This document shows, one piece after another, positions 21,886-31,057 of a stretch of 40,952 bases of DNA. The notes under the pieces were generated by a model that worked only from the letters and a program-made list of their open reading frames with translations, did not search any database and was not told the origin of the DNA. This stretch comes from a virus: positions 1-40,952 of the IMG/VR virus record IMGVR_UViG_3300033141_003738; one strand, written 5' to 3'. The translations under genes were made by a program, and so were the position numbers. Numbering within the stretch: position 1 is the first letter of the stretch; the number at the start of each line of letters is the position of its first letter.

Positions 21886-23040
21886 TTAATTTTTATTGAT
21901 ATGTTCATACCACTCACCACAAAAACCAATATCATTTGATACCGCTAGGCTTGTAATACGAAATAGATACACTGTATTTTGTTTTAATATATTCTCATTT
22001 TCTCTCATGGTAAATCCAGCCGTTCTGTCCCCACCTGCAATATGACCATCTAATCTAATCCCATCATTCCCTATAGATGTTGGATTTTTAATAATAGTTA
22101 TATTGGAAACGTTTGCACTGTTATGATCATTATTTAATGGAACAACGATAGTTCCCCCAACTATTGTTGTTGGGTTTTTGTAAACTTCAAGCGTTGCACC
22201 TTCAGAACCAGAAAAAGAAAAAGTCATATGTGGCCATTTTGTCGTATCTGGTATATTTAAAATAAATTCAATTACGGCATCAGAAGCTTGGTTTAAAGCA
22301 TAGTCACAGATGTGATAATGATTTCCTGAATGTATTTCATGATGTTCATATGAAATTTGCTGAAGGGTTTCCGTAATTTTATCAATTCCAGAATTGCCTG
22401 GTAAATAATCAATACCTATTATTTTTTGGCCCTCATTTCCATTAGAATCAAATGTTGTTGTTTTTAACTGTGAATTATTATTTACAGAAATTAAGTTTTC
22501 AAATTCTTCTAATGATATTTTAAAATTTCCATCATTAGTTGCTTGAAATTCTACAAAATTATTATCTGGTTTCTGACCCTGTATTCTTACTACACCTGTT
22601 AATGCCCTTGGAACATATAAATTACTTAAAGAAACAGTGTCTACTGTGAAAAATTGAATTTTAATCGCATTAAGTCCAACAGTAGGTGTAAATATTGTTA
22701 ATGTAGTTTTTTTTGTATTATTTGCGCTATCATCAAAAAGAACGACTTCTACATTACCACTTGTTACTCCTATTAACTTTACATTTGAAAAATTACCAGT
22801 AAAAGCTCCAAGGCCTATGGCCAATAATGGTGTAGTTCTTTTAAGATGTACAAGTATCGTTTTTGGATTATCAGTTGTTGAGTTAGTAATAACTGTATAC
22901 AAGTTATTCATTAAATCAGATACATTTCCATCATCCCAATTTGTCGAATCAGATTCTTCTAGCCATATATCTTTTTCATAAATTGAATCTTTTAAATTAT
23001 CATTTAAATTAGATTTTCCGGGGCCTATCTTCTTTGCCAT
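21886..23040 (-). CDS. Tail/baseplate-associated beta-rich protein, 384 aa
   Basis: I chose the ATG at 23040, which follows GAGGTG in the end of the upstream gene; an in-frame TTG at 23052 is less likely. The protein is Thr/Asn/Ser-rich and predicted to be mostly beta, with repeated strands such as TVGLNAIKIQFFTVDTVSLS. His/Tyr-rich segments (SYEHHEIHSGNHYHICDY) could bind metal or be part of a trimer interface. It is in the fibre section of the operon, so it is likely a fibre or fibre adaptor. No family is recognised. Confidence 0.65.
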   Translation of the reverse strand: MAKKIGPGKSNLNDNLKDSIYEKDIWLEESDSTNWDDGNVSDLMNNLYTVITNSTTDNPKTILVHLKRTTPLLAIGLGAFTGNFSNVKLIGVTSGNVEVVLFDDSANNTKKTTLTIFTPTVGLNAIKIQFFTVDTVSLSNLYVPRALTGVVRIQGQKPDNNFVEFQATNDGNFKISLEEFENLISVNNNSQLKTTTFDSNGNEGQKIIGIDYLPGNSGIDKITETLQQISYEHHEIHSGNHYHICDYALNQASDAVIEFILNIPDTTKWPHMTFSFSGSEGATLEVYKNPTTIVGGTIVVPLNNDHNSANVSNITIIKNPTSIGNDGIRLDGHIAGGDRTAGFTMRENENILKQNTVYLFRITSLAVSNDIGFCGEWYEHINKN

Positions 23041-23041
23041 T

Positions 23042-23332
23042 TTACACCTCAATAGTTATTTTAGCATCTTTATCAACAGCATATAAATATAAATCACGCG
23101 CAGTTAAACTATCTTCAAATTCTAAATCATTTGATGGCATTTTCCATTTAGGAATATTTAGATCAACTGGTTCATCACTGCCTACTTTGATATATGTTAT
23201 CCAGACTAATTGTGTTTTTTGAAATTTGCTAGTAATTTTTGCTGCATTTACATCATTAGCTATTAATGTCCAGATGTCTTTTGTAATTGTAATAGTCTCT
23301 GGATTACTACCTACTGTTTTTGGAAGTGCCAT
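23042..23332 (-). CDS. Small beta-rich tail adaptor, 96 aa
   Basis: The protein is about one beta-sandwich domain, with strands TITITKDIWTLIAND, TQLVWITYIKVGSDEPVD and LYLYAVDKDAKITIEV. This resembles small adaptor or decoration proteins next to phage fibre genes. The stop lies just upstream of the next ATG (two bases between), and its GAG-GTG codons serve as the ribosome site of that gene. The function is inferred from context. Confidence 0.6.
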   Translation of the reverse strand: MALPKTVGSNPETITITKDIWTLIANDVNAAKITSKFQKTQLVWITYIKVGSDEPVDLNIPKWKMPSNDLEFEDSLTARDLYLYAVDKDAKITIEV

Positions 23333-23340
23333 AATTACTC

Positions 23341-23748
23341 CTAAATATTAGGCGAATAATAATATTTTTCACCATTGCTTAAAATTAATTCTGCTATCCA
23401 TTCAATCTTATCTGCTGATGGATTTGAAGAAGTAACGGTTATTGATTTAACTGCTTTACTTATAATTAGCGGGTTTAATAGTTCTTTTATTTTTGCATTA
23501 TGTCTTCTTAAAAAAGAATTATTGATTGCTATTCCATTAAGATCCTCAAGACCACCAACTACTTTACTTTTTTCTGGTTCTATTAAATTTCCCCAATAGT
23601 TTTTATTAGTCCCGATGAGTATTTCAATTGCGTTGTCTAATCCATAATTCCTTTTATAATCACCAACATCTTTTATTAAATCACCATTAAATAATGCTGG
23701 TTCACCTATATAGTTTGGATTATATTTTTTTTCAATATCACTAGACAT
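23341..23748 (-). CDS. Mu gp46-like baseplate protein, 135 aa
   Basis: The sequence follows the GP46 family: a first strand, NGDLIKDVGDYKRNYGLDNA, a central hydrophobic helix (EILIGTN), the YWGN segment, and a C-terminal strand pair (IEWIAELILSNGEKYYY). Family members are wedge-type baseplate proteins related to gp25/gpW of other phages. I chose the ATG at 23748, seven bases after AGGG and overlapping the stop of the gp48-like gene; the in-frame TTG two codons earlier is less likely. Gene order is gp47-gp48-gp46 here, unlike Mu (46-47-48). Confidence 0.8.
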   Translation of the reverse strand: MSSDIEKKYNPNYIGEPALFNGDLIKDVGDYKRNYGLDNAIEILIGTNKNYWGNLIEPEKSKVVGGLEDLNGIAINNSFLRRHNAKIKELLNPLIISKAVKSITVTSSNPSADKIEWIAELILSNGEKYYYSPNI

Positions 23749-24427
23749 AATCAACCCTACTAATTCCCCACATAAAAAGAGGTTTATTTTTCCACGTTAA
23801 AAATTCATAAGCTTGTTTTAATTCTCCAGGTATTTGCGCTTTACCACCGCCTTCATCTTCTAATACAAATATTAAAGGCCAGTAACGATTATCATCGGGT
23901 ATCGTTACTGATTTTGGTACTTCAACAGTCCCTTCAAAAGTACCGCAAAATGAACTTTCTTCAATGTCCCCGCAATGCATAATCCCACAAGCGCCAATAT
24001 AATTAAGAAATAGTTCTCCCATACTACCATTTACAAAAATTTGATCATAATCAGTTATAAGTCTTGGGTCTTCTGTTTCTTCTAATGGTCTAGCAATAAC
24101 TGGAATTCCAGACCTGGCATAATCTTTATTTATTAATGAGTAACTTGCTACCGCTTCCTTATTCCATGCTGCAACTAGCCTAGCTCTTCTTTGTTCGTCT
24201 GTTAATTCACTATTGAATGGTAGAGCAAAAGCATATTCCCATTCTACTAATAAATTTGTATCAATTGGAAAAAAATCATTAAGTATATTTTTACCGTCCT
24301 GTCTATCCCTTTTCATTTGGACTGCCATTCCCGCAATTTGTTCTTTTATTAAACCAGTATCCTTACCTTCCCATGTTGGGCCATCCGGCATTAAGTTTTT
24401 TAAGGCATTGTTTGTTATATCAGACAT
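23741..24427 (-). CDS. Mu gp48-like baseplate protein (DUF2313), 228 aa
   Basis: The N-terminal half fits the YmfQ/DUF2313 family: LKNLMPDGPTWEGKDTG, a helix, then FFPIDTNLLVEWEYAFALPF and TDEQRRARLVAAWN, the WE-x-x-x-x-LP and RR-x-x-L core. The C-terminal part is a separate insertion rich in Gly and Cys (GACGIMHCGDIEESSFCGTF) not usual in the family. These proteins connect the wedge to the fibre. The start follows the gp47-like gene by seven bases. Confidence 0.8.
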   Translation of the reverse strand: MSDITNNALKNLMPDGPTWEGKDTGLIKEQIAGMAVQMKRDRQDGKNILNDFFPIDTNLLVEWEYAFALPFNSELTDEQRRARLVAAWNKEAVASYSLINKDYARSGIPVIARPLEETEDPRLITDYDQIFVNGSMGELFLNYIGACGIMHCGDIEESSFCGTFEGTVEVPKSVTIPDDNRYWPLIFVLEDEGGGKAQIPGELKQAYEFLTWKNKPLFMWGISRVDYV

Positions 24428-24434
24428 AAAAATC

Positions 24435-25592
24435 CTAAGTATAGGTGATGGTAGCCTTTGCTCTTCTACCCTCTTCTAAGATATAAATATCTTCTGGAGA
24501 ACTACCATCCTTTACAATATCAATATCTGCAAATCTACCAGTATCTGTTGGCTGCGCCTCAATAACATTCTGTGAAACTGTTATGACTGCAACTTTTTCC
24601 ACTGCACCAAAGTCTTCTAAGCTTAAACCTCTAATATATGGCGACCTAGTTAAGAAATAATTATCAATTGCTGCTTCAATTTTTGTTTTTAAATCTTCAC
24701 TTAAAGATGGTGATCCATCGGTTATAACCACACTATAATTATCAACTGGACTTGCAAACGCCTCAATTCTTTTTTGACTATTTGGTAATATACCATTGGC
24801 CCACATAACATCGTTGGGAGCATCCGTAAATAAGTCTTCAATGGCAGCGAGTTGGGCTGGTGTTGGTTCACCACCTACATTTGCATCGGCTGCCACAAAA
24901 ATTTCTACCCTACCAGGAAAGTCAATATCACTATATGGAAAAACTCTAGTTATGCCATCAACAGTACTTGATTGAGTAAAAAACCAACTTGATGTCCCAA
25001 TGTTTGGTGGGTAGGCCGTGATTTGAATAATTGCAAGTCGCCAACTATCAACCGATTCCTGCTCTTCTCCTGCAATTGATATAGATTGAACTTCCGCAGT
25101 ATCATCAATACCAATACTTGTTTCAATTAAAGATACCGTTGCGCCAACAGAAAGTGTTCCTTGCTCGCCCGCTTTCCTTGCTTTAATAGTAATATCAACA
25201 AATCCACCTGAAATAGTTCCACCAACTGAAACATCATAAAGATTTCCATCATCACCTTTCCAAACTGGCCCTTGTCCAAAAGTACCAATCACAGTTCCAT
25301 TTGTACCGATTGCCCTAATAATCATTTGTGCAGATACCGCTAAATTTCTTGGTCTATTTGTTAGTTCGGCCCAAAGTGGAAGCCCTACTTTTTCTGATGC
25401 TGTTTGAGGAAAACATTCTTTCCTCTGATCAACATTATGTAATTTATTAAGAAGCGCCATTGCTGAAAGTGCATTAGATACTAGCCTATTCCATGCAATA
25501 TCAACAGGCGGAGTATCTTGATTAGTTTTTGTTTCAATATCAATTAAAATTTGATCACGATAATCTACTAAGCTTTGTATATCTACTGGCAT
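24435..25592 (-). CDS. Baseplate J-like protein (Mu gp47), 385 aa
   Basis: The protein has the baseplate J signature: helical N-terminus with WAELTNRPRNLAVSAQ, a central beta domain (GGFVDITIKARKAGEQG, the A-G-x-x-G-N-type strand turn), and the EEQESVDSWRLAIIQ segment near residue 180. The C-terminal SLEDFGAVEKVAVITVS strand is also typical. Mu gp47 forms the wedge around the hub and drives sheath contraction. The ATG overlaps the stop of the tape measure gene (TAATG). Confidence 0.85.
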   Translation of the reverse strand: MPVDIQSLVDYRDQILIDIETKTNQDTPPVDIAWNRLVSNALSAMALLNKLHNVDQRKECFPQTASEKVGLPLWAELTNRPRNLAVSAQMIIRAIGTNGTVIGTFGQGPVWKGDDGNLYDVSVGGTISGGFVDITIKARKAGEQGTLSVGATVSLIETSIGIDDTAEVQSISIAGEEQESVDSWRLAIIQITAYPPNIGTSSWFFTQSSTVDGITRVFPYSDIDFPGRVEIFVAADANVGGEPTPAQLAAIEDLFTDAPNDVMWANGILPNSQKRIEAFASPVDNYSVVITDGSPSLSEDLKTKIEAAIDNYFLTRSPYIRGLSLEDFGAVEKVAVITVSQNVIEAQPTDTGRFADIDIVKDGSSPEDIYILEEGRRAKATITYT

Positions 25593-27349
25593 TAAAATGA
25601 CTCCGTTGGTGTAATTCCTACATTAATACCTTTCGATAATCCCTTAGGCATAATGCTAACATCTTCTGGTTTATTGTTAAAGTTAATATCTAATAGTCCT
25701 GACAATGGATCAGATGATGGTGGTAATTCCGCACCATTTAAATTATTTGATCCGCCACTTTTTTGTGTTGGATCGAGTAATGATACTGGAGAATTATCAA
25801 ATCGTCTTTCTTTTCCAATATCAGTATCGACACCTACTAGCCTTAATATTCCACCCAGTGCTGATGATCCAATTTTTTTAATCCATCCGGCTGCTGTTTT
25901 AATCGCCTCGGTAACATTATCCCAATTTGTCGCTAATAAAACTAATCCAGCAGCTAATACTGCAACTATCCCAATGACCCATCCAATTGGTGTAGCCGCT
26001 AAGGTTATACCAAAAATCGTGGCTGCAATGTTTATAATTCCAAGTGCAATTGATACGGCCTTTATTGCGGCTGCAATACTTAATAATATTTTCCAATTTC
26101 CTGCCAAAAATTTAAAAAAGGAAATAGTAATATTTAATAAATCAATAATCGGGCCTACGTCAAAATTCTTTACCCACTCGGTTAATTTCTTTATTGCACC
26201 ACCACCTTGCTTTTCAAAAACTTCAACTATTTGGAAACCTTTTTCAGATAAAGTAGATCCTAAAATATTTAATTGATTTTGAAGACCAGCTCTAATTGCT
26301 GTTGCCATTTTATTTGCAGCACCTCCAGAATCAATTAAGTCTGCTCGATATTTTCTTAACTTTTTACTTCCTTCTCCAAGAAGTAAGCTTATTCCAGTTA
26401 TCGTTTTAGCACCAAAAATGGTTGCAAGGGCAGCGGTTTTTTGTTGAGTACCCATTCCTTTTAACCCATTTTCCATATCAGCTATAATATCTATAGCATC
26501 CCTAAAGTTTCCTTCACCATCTGCTGTTACAACTCCAAGCTTTTTTAATAGTTTTGAGGCTTTGCCAACTGGATTAGCTAATCTAAGCATTACATTTCTT
26601 AATGCTGTTCCCGCTTCACCGCCTTTTATACCAGAATTAGCCATTACACCGGTGAACGCTGCAAATGTTTCCATTCTTTGTCCAGCATCTGTAAATGCTG
26701 GTGCGCCTTTTTGTACCGACTCAAACATTTGCTGCAAACTTGTATTCGATGTTGTAGTAGTTTTTGCCATCACATCAGAAATTCTATTAAGATTTTTTTG
26801 TGCTTGGGCACTATCATCTGTCATTAATTTAAAAGCACCCATTGAATCAGTTACAATATCTACAGCAGTTGTTAAATCAGTTGATGCTGCCGTTGCAAGA
26901 TCAGTTGTTCCTGCTAATAATGACATTGAAAGTTTACTAGTTAATCCGGCCATTGCCATTTTATCTAGCGCACCAGCAGTATCAGTTGCCATAAATTCAG
27001 AAGTACTTGCAACTTCTCTTGCTTTTTTCTGAATATCATCTAATGATTGTTGATAAGTTACAGATGTTGTATCAAGATCCTTAAACTTAGCGCCTGCTCC
27101 CCTAACTGAATTATCTAATGCAATAAACTGCCTAGTTGCTAGAGCTAAACCAGTTCCAAGTCCAGCTATACCAACCATTATCCCACGATTTATAGAACGA
27201 TTGGCGCGAGTCAAACCTTTATTTAGCATATGATTGCTATCGGTAAGGTTTGCTGCAAATCTACCAACCCCTCGATTCATTCTATTCATTTTTGAAGAGA
27301 CTAAATCCTGTGCAGTAAATTTTGTTTCAACTAAAAAACTTCTGGCCAT
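25592..27349 (-). CDS. Tail tape measure protein, 585 aa
   Basis: Residues 60-340 match the TP901-type tape measure core: the repeated DKMAMAGLTSKLSMSLL, EAGTALRNVMLRLANP and TVADGEG-like stretch, with Thr/Ala/Gly-rich helices. Two hydrophobic helices (about 405-480, LSIAAAIKAVSIALGI) form the membrane part that enters the cell. The C-terminus is disordered. At about 1.5 angstrom per residue it implies a tail near 88 nm, a usual rule rather than a measurement. It follows the frameshifted chaperone pair by three bases, as in most tailed phages. Confidence 0.85.
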   Translation of the reverse strand: MARSFLVETKFTAQDLVSSKMNRMNRGVGRFAANLTDSNHMLNKGLTRANRSINRGIMVGIAGLGTGLALATRQFIALDNSVRGAGAKFKDLDTTSVTYQQSLDDIQKKAREVASTSEFMATDTAGALDKMAMAGLTSKLSMSLLAGTTDLATAASTDLTTAVDIVTDSMGAFKLMTDDSAQAQKNLNRISDVMAKTTTTSNTSLQQMFESVQKGAPAFTDAGQRMETFAAFTGVMANSGIKGGEAGTALRNVMLRLANPVGKASKLLKKLGVVTADGEGNFRDAIDIIADMENGLKGMGTQQKTAALATIFGAKTITGISLLLGEGSKKLRKYRADLIDSGGAANKMATAIRAGLQNQLNILGSTLSEKGFQIVEVFEKQGGGAIKKLTEWVKNFDVGPIIDLLNITISFFKFLAGNWKILLSIAAAIKAVSIALGIINIAATIFGITLAATPIGWVIGIVAVLAAGLVLLATNWDNVTEAIKTAAGWIKKIGSSALGGILRLVGVDTDIGKERRFDNSPVSLLDPTQKSGGSNNLNGAELPPSSDPLSGLLDINFNNKPEDVSIMPKGLSKGINVGITPTESF

Positions 27350-27352
27350 CTA

Positions 27353-27984
27353 TTACCCTTTTTTGTTTTTTATTTTTTCAATCTCTTCTTTTTCTCTATC
27401 ATTCATCCACTTTGCAAGTTTATAGTCTAAAAAAAGTTCTCCCCAATCATGGTTTTTTAAATAATCGCTTGGATATCCCCCGAATCTCGCTACAACAGTA
27501 GTCACATATCCGAGGGTTAGCTGAAAAAATAACCAGCTATTGTCCAAAGATCATTAAAAATTGTTGGACTTAATTTTTTAAATATTTTTTCATCACTTTG
27601 CCCGGTCATTGACATTAAGACTGTTTCCCTTTGGGTTGTTGTCATATTACCAACATTGCATTCTCTAATATCAATTTTTGCTTGCTCTAATTGTCCCATG
27701 GTAAATTCACCAAACCTAAGACTAGATATATTTTCTTCATTAACCATTATTGGTTTACGAAAGTTATAAATTATTTTTTCGTCTTTTTCGTCAAATTCAA
27801 TTTTTCCTTCTCGAATTTTTTGAATCATAACCGCTGCTTGGTCAATATCTTGTTGCAGGCTTAAGGTCATTCCACCGCTAACGGTTTCAATTTTTTGAGT
27901 TTTAGCTTCTTCTGGTACATAAAAACCAAAGTGTTCTACGATTTTGTTAAATTCAATTGTTGCATTTTCTTTTGTAATTTTCAT
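27353..27984 (-). CDS. Tail assembly chaperone, frameshifted long form (about 210 aa)
   Basis: This is the -1 frameshift product of the chaperone gene. The first 154 residues are shared with the short form; translation then slips on TTTTTTC and continues as QLTLGYVTTVVARFGGYP and a further charged helical part to 27353. The downstream frame has no good start of its own (TTG only), which supports frameshifting. The G/GT-type pair before the tape measure gene is conserved in phages, and the two forms coat the tape measure during tail assembly. The precise slip efficiency cannot be seen. Confidence 0.75.
27517..27984 (-). CDS. Tail assembly chaperone, short form, 155 aa
   Basis: The gene directly precedes the tape measure, as lambda G, Mu gp41 and P2 E do. 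The protein is acidic and helical (FDEKDEKIIYNFRKPIMVNE is the core). The start follows GAGG. It ends with TTT TTC AGC TAA, so the slippery site sits two codons before the stop. The protein is thought to keep the tape measure soluble until the tube polymerises. Confidence 0.8.
   Translation of the reverse strand: MKITKENATIEFNKIVEHFGFYVPEEAKTQKIETVSGGMTLSLQQDIDQAAVMIQKIREGKIEFDEKDEKIIYNFRKPIMVNEENISSLRFGEFTMGQLEQAKIDIRECNVGNMTTTQRETVLMSMTGQSDEKIFKKLSPTIFNDLWTIAGYFFS
27523..27529 (-). promoter_or_regulatory. -1 slippery site TTTTTTC
   Basis: Minus strand, 0-frame TAT TTT TTC, read as T TTT TTC, fits the X XXY YYZ heptamer. A -1 slip gives TTT TTT CAG and enters the frame that runs to 27353. 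It sits two codons before the 0-frame stop at 27517, in the overlap of the two frames. Confidence 0.75.
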
Positions 27985-28003
27985 ATTTTTTTACCTCGTT
28001 TAT

Positions 28004-28030
28004 AAAAGCAAGGGCCACAATGACCCTTGC
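28004..28030 (-). terminator. Intrinsic terminator between tail tube and chaperone genes
   Basis: Minus strand GCAAGGG (28030-28024) pairs with CCCTTGC (28014-28008) with one additional T-G pair, then TTTT follows (28007-28004). The plus strand also ends in a T-run, so it may work both ways. It lies after the tube gene and would lower expression of the chaperone, tape measure and baseplate genes relative to sheath and tube. Confidence 0.65.
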
Positions 28031-28044
28031 AGTGTTTTTTTTAT

Positions 28045-28452
28045 TTAAGCCTTTGCCCATTCACCTTTTGTCGGATGAATATCAACAGAAAGTTTTCCTT
28101 CTCTAGTTGTTACCATCCCATCACCAGCTCCTGAAACTACAATTCTAGCACCACCTTTAGCACTAAATGAAACTCCATTTGCCATTTTAACTAAGCAAGA
28201 AACAGGTCTTTCTGTACTTTTTTGTAATATCCTATCAATATTATCAAATTCAACAGAACCAGGAACAGCCCTAAGTTCTGCACCCTTTAATGAACCAGAA
28301 ATTTTATCTACTAAAAAAAATGGATCACTTGTTGTTTCCTGTGCTTCAGTTACGTAATCACCACCTTTAGTAAAATTAGCATCATTGTCACTAGACAATG
28401 GAAAATTAAGGCCGTCGATAATAAGTTTTTTAATTGCTCCACCAGTTGCCAT
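28045..28452 (-). CDS. Tail tube protein (Mu gpM-like), 135 aa
   Basis: The protein is 135 residues and mostly beta, with ATGGAIKKLIIDGLNFPLSS at the start and PGSVEFDNIDRILQKSTERP in the middle, the layout of Mu-type tail tube proteins. It polymerises into hexameric rings around the tape measure and inside the sheath. It follows the sheath gene by two bases, and a good GGAGG lies before the ATG. A terminator stands downstream (28004-28030), so many copies of this transcript end here. Confidence 0.85.
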   Translation of the reverse strand: MATGGAIKKLIIDGLNFPLSSDNDANFTKGGDYVTEAQETTSDPFFLVDKISGSLKGAELRAVPGSVEFDNIDRILQKSTERPVSCLVKMANGVSFSAKGGARIVVSGAGDGMVTTREGKLSVDIHPTKGEWAKA

Positions 28453-28454
28453 AA

Positions 28455-30041
28455 TTAACCTCCAATTACTATGGTTATACCCACAAGATTAATGTTTCTA
28501 TCAACCTGGACTTCACCATCGCCTACTCTATAGTTACCACTAATTATAGATGGTATTGTGGCTTTGATTCTATCAGGATTAGATCCATCAATTACAACTT
28601 GTGTGTTATTGATTGTAAAGTCAGCATCATAAATAAGTGCATCACTTTCAGCATTCCCCGCTACTTCAGCTATTCCTGCCTTGATTGTGTCAGTGTCAAT
28701 TGCTTCTGCGCTTTGCAATGTTGCAGCTACATTATTTACAATTGGTCTATTGTTTAGGTCAGCACTATCTAAGAAGTTTTCATAATTAAGTTGAAGATTC
28801 CAAATTTTAGTTTGATTACAAATGTACTTAAACGGTGCATTTTGATTATCATCTGGATGCCAAAAACTTGTTACATCACCAAGTGTTGCTACATTATTTT
28901 TGTAAACAATTGGAGTAATGCCTGCAATGGCAGCATTATTTAAATTCTGGTAAGGTTTAACATCTGGATCACCAGTATTAATTGTCCAGTCATTCGCTGG
29001 GTCTAGTGGGCCAAAAAGATCAGGAAGTGATAATCCTTCATATGATTTAGCAGGATTAATCATTCTTTCTAATGCAATCTTTCCAGAAACATATGCAGAA
29101 ATTTCAAATGTTTGTTCTGGATAAGTTGGGGCAGCCACACGACAACCAATTGGGTCAATGTTTTTTCTACTATCACCTAATGCAATTGCAGCAGTAAGTG
29201 CTGATTGACCACCATCTACATCACCAGTGTATGAATTAAATGGTCTATAATCTAGTGGATCATAATTTCCATTTTGATCATTTGGATTTCCACCAGCAAC
29301 TAATGCACCATCAAGTGCAGTGATTCCCGCATATGGTGTTATAACATTAGTGTTCCATCCAGATTCAGTACCAGAAACATAAGTCCAAAGATTTGTAAGA
29401 ACTGATTCGCCAACCCCAGTAACATCATCAGCTATAACTGTTGTCATACCACTAGGAATAAGTTCAATCTCATCTTCTTTTTGATTTAATGTTACTTTTA
29501 AAGCTTCACTTGTTACATCGAGAGTTTTTGCAGTAAGTGTTAAAACACCTGTCACTGCTGCCGCTGTAAAAGGTAGGCTTGTTTTCGCATTAATCAAAGC
29601 TTCGTATGCCGCTGCAACTGAATCTGGCGTTGCACTAACTGCCACAGCAAATTTCATTTCATCACCAGTTAAATAACTTCCAGCACGTAAAACAAAAGTT
29701 CCTGCGCTAGTTGCATTTACTGCAAAGGTAATTGTTTTTGTCGCAGCTGCACCACCGGCCGCCGCTGCTAAAGGAAATGCTATTACAGGAACAGATCCTT
29801 GTGAAAGTTTATAAAAATAAATTGCCTCTCTATGTAACTGACTACCATTCCCAAACAAAGTAGCTGCTTGAGTAGCACTAGTAATAACATAGGGAGTATT
29901 AGCAGCAATTCCAGTTTTTGCTGGATCATAACCACCTGCTAAAATCGCTTTAGATGATAACACAGAAGAAAGTGCGACAAATTGCTTTTCAATAGTCCCG
30001 ACCACTTTCTTACTTGCTATCGAATTTAATGTTAATGGCAT
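28455..30041 (-). CDS. Contractile tail sheath protein, 528 aa
   Basis: Size and layout are those of Mu gpL-type sheaths. The N-terminal strand and KTGIAANTPYVITSATQAAT open the conserved part, an inserted beta domain at about 95-200 (ATKTITFAVNATSAGTFVLR onward) follows, and the C-terminal third is conserved (NNVATLGDVTSFWHPDDNQN, NYENFLDSADLNNRPIV). This is the outer layer that contracts to drive the tube through the envelope. GGAGGC precedes the ATG. Confidence 0.9.
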   Translation of the reverse strand: MPLTLNSIASKKVVGTIEKQFVALSSVLSSKAILAGGYDPAKTGIAANTPYVITSATQAATLFGNGSQLHREAIYFYKLSQGSVPVIAFPLAAAAGGAAATKTITFAVNATSAGTFVLRAGSYLTGDEMKFAVAVSATPDSVAAAYEALINAKTSLPFTAAAVTGVLTLTAKTLDVTSEALKVTLNQKEDEIELIPSGMTTVIADDVTGVGESVLTNLWTYVSGTESGWNTNVITPYAGITALDGALVAGGNPNDQNGNYDPLDYRPFNSYTGDVDGGQSALTAAIALGDSRKNIDPIGCRVAAPTYPEQTFEISAYVSGKIALERMINPAKSYEGLSLPDLFGPLDPANDWTINTGDPDVKPYQNLNNAAIAGITPIVYKNNVATLGDVTSFWHPDDNQNAPFKYICNQTKIWNLQLNYENFLDSADLNNRPIVNNVAATLQSAEAIDTDTIKAGIAEVAGNAESDALIYDADFTINNTQVVIDGSNPDRIKATIPSIISGNYRVGDGEVQVDRNINLVGITIVIGG

Positions 30042-30055
30042 ATATGCCTCCTGAT

Positions 30056-30664
30056 TTAAGGGTTCGTTGTTTCTTGCTCGGCACTACCGCCTACATAAGC
30101 AGGCCCTAGGACTTCACTTGGTACATCTTCACCTAGCTTTAAATTAAATATTGACCTATAAAAAGAAATTGCCCTACATGAAACTTCAGATCCAATAGAT
30201 GCAACTTTTTCTGTATTTGTAAATACTTTTTCAGCTATGTTAATGCCTGTGCCAAAAGATTCCCCCAGCTCGGTTTGATCCATTAACCCTTTATATGAAA
30301 GCGTAACTAATAGTTGCGCTCTTTTTTGGGCCGACTCAATAGACTTTGATTCGCTACCACCATCGGTAAAAACATCACCAAAACTATAACAATCTATTGT
30401 TATTCTGTTGTCGGTTTCTTGCTCACCTGTTTGGCTACTAGAATTAGTTCCACTTAAATTACTTGCATAAACAGCAATCACACCATCTAAATTATAACCA
30501 CTATCATTTTTAAAATCAGGATAGGCTAAAATTTCATTTTGTGTTGGTTCATAATCAAGAAATTTAATTCTTTTACTAGTATTTGGAATCGTTGGATCAA
30601 CTAAGGTTTCTACCTTGTTTTTAATTGCTAAAGAAATAGGTTCCTGAAGGTCAAATATTTTCAT
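30056..30664 (-). CDS. Tail terminator/connector protein (Mu gp37-like), 202 aa
   Basis: I chose the ATG at 30664, which overlaps the stop of the upstream gene (ATGA); the ATG at 30682 lies inside that gene. The protein has an initial helix (EPISLAIKNKVETLV) and a mixed core (NRITIDCYSFGDVF, EKVASIGSEVSCRAISFY), similar in size and position to Mu gp37-type tail terminators (DUF1834), which cap the tube and sheath. The match is by context and pattern, so moderate. Confidence 0.65.
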   Translation of the reverse strand: MKIFDLQEPISLAIKNKVETLVDPTIPNTSKRIKFLDYEPTQNEILAYPDFKNDSGYNLDGVIAVYASNLSGTNSSSQTGEQETDNRITIDCYSFGDVFTDGGSESKSIESAQKRAQLLVTLSYKGLMDQTELGESFGTGINIAEKVFTNTEKVASIGSEVSCRAISFYRSIFNLKLGEDVPSEVLGPAYVGGSAEQETTNP

Positions 30665-31050
30665 ACTTGTACATTCTCCCATTCGACTGCGTTAGGGTCA
30701 ATAAGTGTTAAAAATAAAATTACTCCAGGTAGGTAGGAATCTTCTTTAGGTATTTCTGCAAGATAGATTTCTTCATCTTTGTATTTTCCTTTCTTGCCTA
30801 CTACTTTCCATTTATCACTAGTTATAGTGATCCCTTTTGATTCCAGTTCCTTTCTTTGTATGTAAACATTTGTCTTTTCGCCCATTGGATCACCATCAAC
30901 GTTATCCAAATTAAGGCCATGGTCGACACCATTAAAAATACATTTCACATTAGGAAATTCATTTCCATCTTTATCAATTAATTTAACGCTATGACCATTT
31001 AAATTAATTAATTGTTCTATTGCATTTTCATGTATGTCGACCAATGACAT
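30661..31050 (-). CDS. Head-tail connector (gpFII/neck-like), 129 aa
   Basis: The protein has the order of neck connectors: IFNGVDHGLNLDNVDGDP, then KTNVYIQRKELESKGI, then DKWKVVGKKGKYKDEE, and a final strand. The same order (conserved Asp/Gly turn, strand, basic KVVGK) occurs in lambda gpFII-type and SPP1 gp16-type stopper proteins. It comes just before the tail terminator gene. AGTAGG precedes the ATG. Confidence 0.65.
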   Translation of the reverse strand: MSLVDIHENAIEQLINLNGHSVKLIDKDGNEFPNVKCIFNGVDHGLNLDNVDGDPMGEKTNVYIQRKELESKGITITSDKWKVVGKKGKYKDEEIYLAEIPKEDSYLPGVILFLTLIDPNAVEWENVQV

Positions 31051-31057
31051 TTTTTAC

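Noticed and set aside
25653-26276. Open frame of 207 codons on the plus strand
   Set aside because: It lies wholly opposite the tape measure gene and has no ribosome site. Its Pro/Ser/Asn-rich composition is what the complement of an Ala/Gly/Thr-rich gene gives.
26562-27032. Open frame of 156 codons on the plus strand
   Set aside because: It is also antisense to the tape measure gene, with no start signal and the same low-complexity composition.
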